DNA from: Spirogloea muscicola
Lineage: Eukaryota > Streptophyta > Zygnematophyceae > Spirogloeales > Spirogloeaceae
DNA: 16,538 bases
NCBI GenBank assembly: GCA_009602725.1
Contig: WELB01000311.1
Location: 39,591 to 56,128, forward strand
Direction of reading: 5' to 3'
Under the pieces are notes generated by a model. The model ran no database searches, was not told the origin of the DNA, and saw only the letters and a program-made list of their open reading frames with translations. The translations under genes and the position numbers were made by a program. Shown here piece after piece: positions 9,394 through 16,538 of this stretch. Position 1 is the stretch's first letter. Each line of letters begins with the position of its first letter.

Positions 9394-9595
9394 GGGCCCC
9401 TTCTCGTACTTTGTTCATTCTTTTTTGGGCTGGCTTTTCCAATTCCTATCCTCAATGGGCGAGCACTATCTTCTGATTGCTTGCGCCCCTCAGTTACTGA
9501 CTAGCGAGTCAGAACGAAAGTAGTTGGCTCTTTCGAACGGGGCGTGGGCTGTGAACAGCCAGCCCGAAAAGAATCGAGAAGGGTCCGAAGGGGCC
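9394..9595. repeat. Dispersed foldback-like repeat, copy B
   Basis: It is bounded by inverted ends: GGGCCCCTTCTCG at 9394-9406 and, read on the - strand, GGACCCTTCTCG at 9586-9575, with an extra GGCCCCTTCGG outside that. Inside, TTTTTTGGGCTGGCT at 9421-9435 is mirrored by TTTTCGGGCTGGCT on the - strand at about 9570-9557. A small central hairpin CTGACT-AGCG-AGTCAG lies at 9497-9512. The left arm core (about 9410-9470, including CCTCAATGGGCGAGCAC) matches copies A and D. The repeat sits about 250 bp upstream of the PRP4 start codon. It has no coding capacity and no evident target-site duplication. Confidence 0.72.
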
Positions 9596-9673
9596 GGCAA
9601 GCGATCAGTGTGTATAGGGCAGTCGTGCCCACGAGGTTCACGGAAAAAAGCAGAAGTGACGACCGCGTGTACT

Positions 9674-9731
9674 ACTGCTGCTAGGAGCCGGAGTGCGAAG
9701 GACTGCTGCTAGGATTCAGAGTGCACGATGG
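9674..9731. repeat. Imperfect tandem duplication, about 28-30 bp unit
   Basis: Two adjacent units start ACTGCTGCTAGGA at 9674 and 9702; both continue with (C/T)(C/A)GAGTGC at matching distances and end in a GG. They differ at several positions and by about two bases in length. The duplication directly follows foldback copy B. Confidence 0.7.
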
Positions 9732-10853
9732 TCCTCCTCTTTCAAGTCCCCTAACTCCAAATTCTCACACTCTGAGCGACGGGGTACTCGGGCTACATGT
9801 CACATGAGTAACTCTGTAAGCATCTCTGCCTAAAACGCGGGAAGAGGGCACTGTGCTGCACAGAAGTCCTTACGACGTGTTGGCCACTTCACTTCAAGGG
9901 CTTCTGTCAAATGATTGGGCAGCCAGCTACGATGGCTGAGTCCGCAGCAAGTGCCTGAACTTTGAAGCCCTGAGCTATATACGAGCCTATACTTTCACCA
10001 TAAGTCAAGGAGTGAGCATATTGAGAAGAGTAGATGCTTCCTCCAGGAGATAGAGGAAGGGCAACTGGCTGCATCTCAATAATTACATTGGTGGCGGTGG
10101 CCTTCGCCGAGGCCACTATAGTTCAGGGCTTATGGTTGAAAGTGGACCTAACTACCAATTACTTGACTAAGCAGGTCTCATTGTCGCTCTCCCAATAAGC
10201 GCCTCGCTTTGCTGGCCTTGCACCCAGTCTGCTGAAACTTCCCCGCTTCAGCCTTGCCCTGCTTCCTTATTTTCTCTGAGCTGAGGCTTCCGCCTTGTGT
10301 GGTTCTTAAGTTCAGAAGTTTGGTTGATTTCAAATACCTTCGCTTTCTCCATGTGCCGTGCAGAGGCTCGGCTTGGCCTACTTTCACTAAAGAGCGTCGA
10401 GCGCCTTCTCTCTTTGGGTCGAAGGCCCATCGTTTGCCCAAACGGAGGGTGGCCAAGCTGATACGACGTCGTCAAGGGTTGCTACAGGTGGCCGAGCGCC
10501 AGTGAAAGCTCTTCCCAAGAAAGGGCCGATGACTGTGGAAGGCAGCCTATATGAGAGTCGACAAGATCTGGAAGGGGGCCGGAAAGCCCTACATTACACA
10601 GCTATTCAAGTGGTGGTCTCTATGCTTTCCGGCCTCCGTCGGACCTTAATTGTTCGTGTGCTGGCTTGTCACAGCCCTCGCCCTCTTCAGAAGAGCAACT
10701 GCTTCTTCTTGTTAGGCAGCTGCCTACTACGAACCGGTGCTCAATGACCCTTGGTCATGCGCTACAGAAGAAGCAGCTCGTTTGGAGGTGGCGAGGCCTG
10801 GGAGAAAAGAAATAGCTCTTGCTATACCAATGTAAGGCTATGGCTCCAATGGA
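9732..10853. other. Gene-free segment rich in short palindromes, origin unknown
   Basis: No gene is recognised on either strand; open frames at 9907-10116 (-) and 10178-10505 (both strands) lack any domain I know. Perfect or near-perfect palindromes visible: GTGGCCT/AGGCCAC with a 6-nt loop (10097-10116), CGTTTG-CC-CAAACG (10431-10444), ACGACGTCGT (10463-10472) and a longer hairpin at 10574-10637. A density like this is typical of organelle genomes of some green algae or of transposon debris; neither is shown. Confidence 0.4.
10574..10637. repeat. 14-bp stem-loop (inverted repeat)
   Basis: GGGGGCCGGAAAGC at 10574-10587 pairs with GCTTTCCGGCCTCC at 10624-10637 (13 of 14 positions), leaving a 36-nt spacer. 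The stem is strong enough to form in RNA or single-stranded DNA. No promoter or conserved RNA family is recognised, so it is listed as structure only. Confidence 0.75.
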
Positions 10854-10985
10854 ATGCAATGGCTGTGAGAGGCCAGCCCAAAGGGGAATGAAGAAAGGTC
10901 ATCAGTGGCTGGGAAATGCCAGCCCTGCAAAAGAGAGAAGGCGCGGGGTGCGCATGAAATGACGGGGAGGCCAAAGTAAGCCAAT
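10854..10985. repeat. Dispersed foldback-like repeat, copy C
   Basis: GCAATGGCTGTGAGAGGCCA at 10856-10875 matches copy D (11200-11221, GCAATGGCTGCGAGAGAGGC) and the reverse complement of copy A near 2350-2330. AGCCCA and AAATGCCAGCCC follow. The tail 10931-10985 resembles 3009-3062. The copy appears truncated: it lacks the CAATGGGCGAGC core found in A, B and D. Confidence 0.6.
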
Positions 10986-11198
10986 ATTCTATTCAGGCAA
11001 AAGCTAGTGCAAATGGTAAGGCTACATAAAACAAACCTCTATGCTAAGGGGGGCCAAGGTAACAACGTAGATGCAGGCTGAAGGGAGACGTTAGCACCCA
11101 CGATTGAGCACACACAACTACGACAGGCTAACGTAGGGAAAGTAGACGAACAAGTCCCTATGGAGCCACAGAAGATATGATGTCGCTCTTTTTATGCA

Positions 11199-11400
11199 AG
11201 GCAATGGCTGCGAGAGAGGCCAGCCGAAAGAGAGAGACGCTTCCAGGCGAGGGCGGTGGCTGGGAGAGGGCAGCCCAGAGAGAAGATTTGTACACGGTCT
11301 CGAAGGGCCGGAAGGCGCAGAAAAGAGAGGAGTGCTCGCCCGTTGAGGATAGGGGCTGCAAAAGCCAGCAAAAAAGAATTACAAAGTAAGTGAAGGGGGG
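11199..11400. repeat. Dispersed foldback-like repeat, copy D
   Basis: Two arms are recognisable. At 11200-11280, GCAATGGCTGCGAGAG...GGGCGGTGGCTGGGAG...GCAGCCCAGAG matches the reverse complement of the left half of copy A. At 11328-11390, read on the - strand, ACTTTGTAATTCTTTTTTG...CCTATCCTCAACGGGCGAGC matches copy B 9408-9465 closely. The linking block GATTTGTACACGGTCTCGAA corresponds to the ACAAATTCCGAAGGGGCC block of A. It lies about 680 bp upstream of the AMT1 start codon. Confidence 0.72.
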
Positions 11401-11816
11401 CAGAAAAGCAGGATGCAACTCTTGACTTCTGCAAGTGGCAAGCCACAGAGCCGTGTCTCTGGGCGTGCGGCACAGTCCTTGCTCGCCGGGTTCTAAGTAC
11501 GTCTCGCCCGCCCGCCCCTCCGGTGCAGTTGTGGCCTGAGGGAGGCCCGGCCCGGGGGTGGTGGATGCTGCGCAGATGTTGAAACGACGGAGTCGGGGAT
11601 CTCGTCCGGTACAGGTCCGCCGCACTCGCTGTTCGCGTCATCCCGCCGGCGCTTGCTAGTTCCTGGCCTCTCGAATCCGAGGAGTCCATGAGGCCCCTCC
11701 CTCCAAATCGGCGTATACCGGCAATCCGTTGCCGGAGGCCGCGGAGGTTGGCAGCGCGGAATTCCGAGACGCGCCGGGACCCGTGGCGACCCGCACCCCC
11801 GCCACTGCCGCATCGA

Positions 11817-12001
11817 CACGTGGCAGCCCGACCAATCATGCGGCGCTGCCGCCAATCCGGAGATGCCGCCTGCCCGGGGGCCCCTCGCCCTCCCTCCCCG
11901 CCGGCCGTACCGGGCTACCTTCTGGGCGCCTCGCTTTTCGCGCCCACCCTCCTCCTCCACGTGGGCCTGCCCCCGTGACCCCCCCCTTCCCCATTTATAA
12001 A
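11817..12001 (+). promoter_or_regulatory. AMT1 promoter elements: two G-boxes, CCAAT box, TATA box
   Basis: CACGTG occurs at 11817-11822 and 11958-11963, CCAAT at 11832-11836 and TATAAA at 11996-12001, all in the GC-rich 260 bp before the AMT1 ATG. The TATA box 78 bp upstream of the start codon fits a 5'UTR of about 45-50 nt that would include the (GGC)n run at 12055-12075. CACGTG is the core for bHLH/bZIP factors in plants and algae. The motifs are seen; their use is inference. Confidence 0.55.
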
Positions 12002-12078
12002 CCCTTCGCCACCGCCCCGCCCGCCGCCAGAGCACGCCCCCCCACTCCCCCTGCGGCGGCGGCGGCGGCGGCGGCGCC

Positions 12079-15000
12079 ATGGCGGCGTCGTACGCGGCGC
12101 CGACGCTGTACTCGTACCCGTTCCAGTGCCAGGCCGGGGAGCTGGCCAACCTGACGGCGGCCGCGGGCGGGCCCGCCGCGCAGCTCCTCTGCGCCAAGCT
12201 GGACCTGCTGGGCGTCCAGCTGCAGTGGACCCAGATTGCGCTCGACAACACCTTCCTCCTCTTCTCCGCCTACCTCGTCTTCGCCATGCAGGTCTCGCGC
12301 CTTCCTCCCGGCGCCCATTGCCGCGTTCCCGCGGTCTCCGCCTGACAATGCGGGCGACATTGCGGGTGGGGCCCGGCCTGACGAGCCGCGCCGTCGTTGG
12401 GGGGGAGGCAGCTGGGCTTCGCGATGCTGTGCGCGGGCACGGTGCGCGCCAAGAACACGATGAACATCATGCTCACCAACCTGCTGGACGCCGCCTGCGG
12501 CGGCCTCTCATACTACCTCTTCGGCTTCGGCTTCGCCTTCGGCCGCGGCGCCAACCGCAACGGCTTCATCGGCACCAACTACTTCGCCCTCCACCACGTC
12601 CCCGATTACCACAATACCTTCGACTACAGCTTCTTCCTCTTCCAGGTCTGTGTCCAGCTCGCCGCAGCGCTTCCAGCACCGTCTCTGCCGAGGCGCACGC
12701 TTACGCAAGCTCTCACATTGGCCGCGGTTGGACGGCCCGAATCGACTGACGACCTTGGCCCCTCGTTACTCCTGTCTTCTCTTTCGTCACTCCCTATCTC
12801 TCTTCTCTCCCCCATTCCCTACCTCCACCAGCTGTCTCACCCCTTTCCTCCACCTCCCTTTTTCCCCTCCCTCCCTCCGAGGCCCTCCTAAAAGTCCCCC
12901 AATTACTTCTCCTCGACTCATATTTCTTTACCTCTCCTGCCTCACTGCTGTGCGCGCGTGCAGTGGGCCTTTGCCATTGCAGCGGCGGGCATCACGTCGG
13001 GCTCAATCGCCGAGCGCACGCAATTCTCGGCATACCTCATCTACTCGTGCTTCCTCACGGGCTTTGTGTATCCAATTGTGTCACACTGGGTGTGGTCGGC
13101 GGACGGCTGGATATCTGCGACCAACACAGACCAGCTGCTCTTCCGCACTGGTGCCATGGATTGGGCGGGCTCCGGCGTCGTGCACATGGTTGGCGGCATC
13201 GCGGGCCTCTGGGGCGCCCTCATTGAGGGCCCCCGCATTGGCCGTTTCGACAAGGGTGGCAAGGTGGGCCCACCAGCATCTACCACCCACCAAATGCCGC
13301 CATGATCATTTTCAGTCTAAGCACTAAGTGTCATATTTGCATCTACAAGTGTGCAAGTCTGGGTGGCTTCCTCACCACGCATGCCATCACAGTGGCGTGC
13401 CTCACAGCCGTCACCAACCGCAGTCGCCCTCTGGCCACGACCTCATCCATGCTGCGGCAATGGCGGCAATGTGGAAGCGTAGGTGGTGAGCATGAAGGCA
13501 CACAGTGCGGCATTGGTGGTGCTCGGCACGTTCTTGCTCTGGTTCGGCTGGTACGGATTCAACCCCGGCTCGTTCCTCCGTATCACGCCCAATTATACCG
13601 ACACTCAGGTCAGTGTTCAGGAACTCTTCTGCTCTCTTTGCTAACCCCTGCTCACAATTTGACTCCCATTTCAAGCAGCCTGAATACCATCTGCATCTCG
13701 CACAGCAATTGCTTACAAACTAGCAGATATACTAGCAATTCAGAGCTGCTGAGCTCAAGCTGGCCATGGTTATGCTGCAGTAGCAAAGTCTGCACATTAG
13801 CGCTTGCTCTCAGCGCGGCTGGCCTTGCTGGTAAGACAGGGCAACTGGACCTTCATCGGCCGGGCGGCGGTAACAACGACGCTCGCGGGGTCTTCGGCAG
13901 CCGTCACCACACTCTTTGGAAAGCGCGCACTTGACGGCCACTGGAGTGTGCTCGACGTTTGTAATGGTCTCTTAGGGGGCTTTGCAGCCATCACCGCTGG
14001 CTGCCACGTGCTCGAGCCCTGGGCTGCCATCCTCTGCGGGTGAACTCAGATAGAGACTCAAAAGCGCCCTCTTTGCAGCAGCTCTTTGTACCTCGTAGTT
14101 ATGCATTGACATCCTTGGTTAAGCTTCACTATCCAATGTGGGTGGCCACTGTAAGGCACCCTCACAGGCTGCTGCCCCCGTCATTTTGTGCAGATTTGTG
14201 GCGGCCTGGGTCCTGATGGGCCTCGTATTGCTGAGCGAGAAGCTCCAGGTAAGGACGCCTCAACTCCTTCATGCTAGGCTAATAGTCTGTCTGGTGATTA
14301 CTGGGTCTGACTTTTGCAAGTCATGTGACTTCGGCAAGTCCTTCAGCAGGAAGTCAAAGCGCCTACAAGCTCTGAGTGCAGACTGGATAAGCTCATCTAA
14401 GGGCGGCCTCTGGTGCTGGATGCAGTATGATGATCCCCTGCAGGCTGCGCAGCTGCATGGCGGCTGTGGGGCCTGGGGCCTCATCTGTGTCGGCCTGCTG
14501 GCCAAGAAGGAGTTTGTGATGGAGGTGAGTGAGCCTCCCATTGACCGGACTGCAAGAGCTGCAATAATTGTACATTCTACAAGGTCCCTTTGCCAATACT
14601 GCTTGCCGACCTTGTCAAGAAGGACGTGCAGCGATTAGTCGGCAGCCACTCTAAGTATACACCCCAGTGATGGCAGATCGTGGTGGTTGCAGGCATACAG
14701 TCGAGGCAGCGGAACACCATATGGCCTCCTCCAGGGCGGTGGCGGCAAGCTCTTGGCTGCACAGCTCCTCCTCATTATCTGCGTCGCGGCTTGGGTTTCG
14801 GTCACCATGGGCCCCCTCTTCTTCCTCCTCCACCGCTTCAACCTCCTCCGTATTTCACCGGATGATGAGATTGCTGGCATGGACACCACGCGCCACGGCG
14901 GGTGAGGAGCCGTCTCTGCAGCTGCAACTGAAAGTGTGCCATGCAGCAGCACTTGGGCGGCTCGCAAGAGCTCTTAGATGGTGGCGGCTTGTGACGGTGC

Positions 15001-15312
15001 TTCTACATTTCTGCAAGCGCAGTGTTTGTGAGCTGAATTCGTCGGAGCGACTCTCTATACCCACAGAAGTCTTCAATGTAGTTAGAAAGTGACATCTGAA
15101 GCTAGTTATATCTTTTTGCTGACATTCTGCACCTTTGTGGCAGCTCTGCGTACAATGGTGAGGAGGCTGGAATGAAGCTATATGCCCCTGATCACTTCAG
15201 GAAGCAGCAGGTGGGTGTTGTTGATGGGCACCACGTGCGAACAACCGGCGTGACGCCGGATGACGAGCTGTCTAATGGGGCGATGGCCCGGGGACGAGCA
15301 GAACATGTCTGA
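12079..15312 (+). CDS. AMT1: AMT1-type ammonium transporter
   Basis: An integral plasma-membrane channel/transporter for ammonium uptake, working as a trimer. Nine exons: 12079-12291, 12412-12645, 12964-13263, 13483-13608, 13840-14039, 14194-14248, 14426-14524, 14693-14901, 15144-15312, all GT-AG, total 1605 nt, 534 residues. Recognised in order: [122 protein letters not shown] and [10 protein letters not shown]. The substrate-path Asp (about 215), the twin His (about 223 and 387) and the pore helices are intact. The cytosolic tail keeps GMDTTRHGG; Thr475 matches the Thr whose phosphorylation closes Arabidopsis AMT1;1, so trimer gating is probably kept. After that motif the last exon gives an unconserved tail ending RAEHV. 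The ATG in GCCATGG follows a (GGC)n run. Intron 2 is strikingly pyrimidine-rich. Confidence 0.96.
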
Positions 15313-16109
15313 GCACCTCAAGGAGCCATGGTGCAAGGCTGGCCATTGCCCTGCCCACGCTTTCTTTGCTCTTTGTTGAGCTTCCACTTGCATTATTCTG
15401 GCTTATCTTGGAGTTCCTGTCAGATGAGGTGCTCACCTTACCTGGACACTGCCGCTGCTAAGCATGCGCTTGCATCCAATTACCTTCTTGATTGTAAGAG
15501 AAGCTGTGAGCTGAATTAGCCACAGCATGGCTGCCCAAAGGCTTCCACCTTGCTGCTGCAGGTTGGTGCTTTTCTATATCTGTCGCCACCAGCCTCTTTG
15601 GAAGTGGTGTCAAGATGTGCGTCTGTAGTAAGTCATAAGTCCTGTGGTTAACAGGGCATCACAACATTCATCTGGTCGTTGTACATCCTCAGCACCGCTG
15701 GGCAGCCTGGAAACCAGAACCTCCCAGGCAGACAGTCATGTTGGCTAGAGCAGAAATCGTCGGCGTCCCCAGTCGCTTGCCCGCCATACTGAGTGTGTTC
15801 TTGCAGCAGCCACTGACTTGCGCAGTGGGTAAGCCTCTCCTCCCCTCCAGCTCATCTGACTTACTGTCGCTGATACGGCACTATGTGGGCCCTGAGCCTC
15901 AGCCTACAGCTCCATGTCGAGTAGATGCACTTCATAGCATCCTTTGTATGCACTCGGCTGGAGGGCTGGTAGAAGAAAGGACATACAGTGACAGACAACT
16001 GCTCGCTTCACTCCTGATCATTAGCAGCCGCTTTTCTCTTGTTCACAGTAAGCTGTCAGGAAGCCGAGTCGGCGTCGACCTTGCTCACTAGGACGTTGTG
16101 CCCTCAGTC
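15313..16109. other. AMT1 3' region and intergenic DNA without a recognised gene
   Basis: No coding sequence is recognised. A TGTAA pentamer at 15493-15497, 181 bp after the stop codon, is a candidate chlorophyte poly(A) signal for AMT1. The remaining DNA up to the repeat at 16110 shows nothing identifiable on either strand. Confidence 0.45.
15493..15497 (+). terminator. Candidate poly(A) signal TGTAA for AMT1
   Basis: TGTAA is the dominant polyadenylation signal in Chlamydomonas and relatives. This is the first TGTAA I see on the + strand after the AMT1 stop codon. A pentamer is expected by chance about once per kilobase, so the call is weak. Confidence 0.25.
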
Positions 16110-16170
16110 TGTGGGCTGGCTTTTCACAGCCATCGCCCCATTTGACGAGAAGCTGCTTCTTAATGTCGAA
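16110..16170. repeat. Dispersed foldback-like repeat, fragment E
   Basis: GTGGGCTGGCTTTTCACAGC followed by CATCGCCCCATTTGACGAGA matches the - strand of copy B at about 9565-9525 (CGGGCTGGCTGTTCACAGCC, then CACGCCCCGTTCGA) and + strand 2160-2215 of copy A, including AAGCTGCT. It is a single arm only. Confidence 0.6.
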
Positions 16171-16283
16171 AGCCTTCAGCGAGGTCCTAGCTTGGCGGCT
16201 GATGTGGGCTTTCTTGTCCCGTTAAAGCCCTCCGTCAGCACCTAACTGGCCTTAACAGCCCCTCTTCTAGCAGCAGTCCCTTA

Positions 16284-16426
16284 GGGCCAATTTACAGCGG
16301 GGACGGACGGACGCGCCCGAGGGGTATGTGTCGCGCAGTGTATGGAGTAGTGGGGGTCAAAGTGCTACCAATTCGAGGCCAAACCAAGGCCAATTTGCGT
16401 CCGTCCGTCCCGGTGCAAATTGGCCC
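16284..16426. mobile_element. Tourist-like MITE (PIF/Harbinger type), 143 bp, with TTA target duplication
   Basis: The ends are inverted repeats of about 30 bp: GGGCCAATTT then GGGACGGACGGACGC at the left (16284-16314), and the reverse complement at the right (16397-16426). They differ by two substitutions and one indel. The element is flanked by TTA on both sides (16281-16283 and 16427-16429). A 3-bp TTA duplication with GGGCC-starting ends is the hallmark of Tourist/PIF-Harbinger elements. It has no open reading frame, so it would depend on a transposase from elsewhere. It ends 67 bp before the start codon of the next gene. Confidence 0.85.
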
Positions 16427-16456
16427 TTATACCTGCTTAAACCCTGATACTCGCGG

Positions 16457-16466
16457 AAACCCTAAT
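16457..16466 (+). promoter_or_regulatory. Telo-box-like element upstream of the 3'-edge gene
   Basis: AAACCCTAAT lies 27 bp before the ATG at 16494, with a degenerate AAACCCTGAT just upstream at about 16439. Its position next to a start codon repeats the arrangement at PRP4 (9198-9213). Function is inferred from the plant telo-box. Confidence 0.45.
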
Positions 16467-16493
16467 CTGGTCCACGGCACAGCAGTCGCCGCC

Positions 16494-16497
16494 ATGG

Positions 16498-16538
<41 letters not shown>
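16494..16538 (+). CDS. N-terminus of an unidentified gene, cut by the window edge
   Basis: ATG at 16494 in a strong GCCGCCATGG context opens a frame to the window end: Met-Ala-Ala-Thr followed by Ala repeats from a (GCC)n run, 15 codons in all. AMT1 also begins MAA in a GCCATGG context next to a (GGC)n tract, and a telo-box lies just upstream, so a real start is plausible. The Ala-rich start could be part of an organelle transit peptide. The product cannot be identified. Confidence 0.45.

Noticed and set aside
8751-9504. + strand frames of 120-239 codons opposite PRP4 exon 1
   Set aside because: They are mirrors of the acidic/Ala-rich PRP4 leader and its upstream DNA, with Ser/Pro/Leu-rich translation and no similarity.
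10178-10505. Overlapping open frames of 83-92 codons on both strands
   Set aside because: Basic, low-information peptides with no recognised domain, in palindrome-rich DNA. Not supported as genes.
11493-12251. 252-codon open frame on the - strand opposite the AMT1 promoter and exon 1
   Set aside because: It overlaps the well-supported AMT1 first exon, is low-complexity Gly/Arg/Pro, and shows no domain. It is a by-product of high GC content.
1-16538. CRISPR array, integron, phage or bacterial defence system
   Set aside because: Spliced eukaryotic genes occupy the window; no regularly spaced repeats, integrases or bacterial operons are seen.
1-16538. tRNA or rRNA genes
   Set aside because: No convincing cloverleaf, B-box (GGTTCGAATCC-like) or rRNA signature was found by eye; GTTCGAA on the - strand at about 9536 belongs to repeat copy B.

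Overview
The window is nuclear DNA from a photosynthetic eukaryote, most likely a chlorophyte green alga. The genes carry GT-AG introns of about 100-400 nt. The first gene is a nuclear psaF whose protein ends in ...NITVSPR, an ending I know from chlorophyte PsaF. The ammonium transporter is of the plant/algal AMT1 type, and coding starts are very GC-rich with (GCC)n runs. Placement below phylum is a guess (Trebouxiophyceae would fit). Everything was read by eye from the sequence, and exon borders are deduced from splice consensus, reading phase and family similarity.

Layout. 1-756 (+): 3' part of psaF (photosystem I subunit III), 2 exons visible, 5' end outside the window. 757-3336: gene-free stretch with repeats. 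3414-5353 (+): plant-type alpha/beta-hydrolase-like protein with an N-terminal membrane segment, with the first exon uncertain next to a GC-rich inverted repeat and an unresolved base (N at 3477). 5358-9141 (-): PRP4/LACHESIS-type U4/U6 snRNP WD40 protein, 10 exons, 554 residues. Its stop codon is 4 bp from the stop of the hydrolase gene, so the two genes converge with no room for separate 3'UTRs. 9142-11815: PRP4 5' region, then about 2.4 kb of repeat-rich DNA. 11817-12001: AMT1 promoter elements. 12079-15312 (+): AMT1 ammonium transporter, 9 exons, 534 residues. 15313-16493: 3' region, repeat pieces, a Tourist-like MITE and a telo-box. 16494-16538 (+): first 15 codons of another gene.

The genes are functionally unrelated (photosynthetic electron transfer, a putative hydrolase, pre-mRNA splicing, ammonium uptake), as is usual for a eukaryotic chromosome. 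I see no gene cluster or defence-like system. The interesting material is structural: the convergent pair, two repeat families (a modular foldback-like family with at least five pieces, and a TTA-flanked MITE), telo-boxes just upstream of two start codons, a GC-AG intron and a stop-free 126-nt intron in PRP4, and a palindrome-rich segment of unknown origin at 10.1-10.65 kb.
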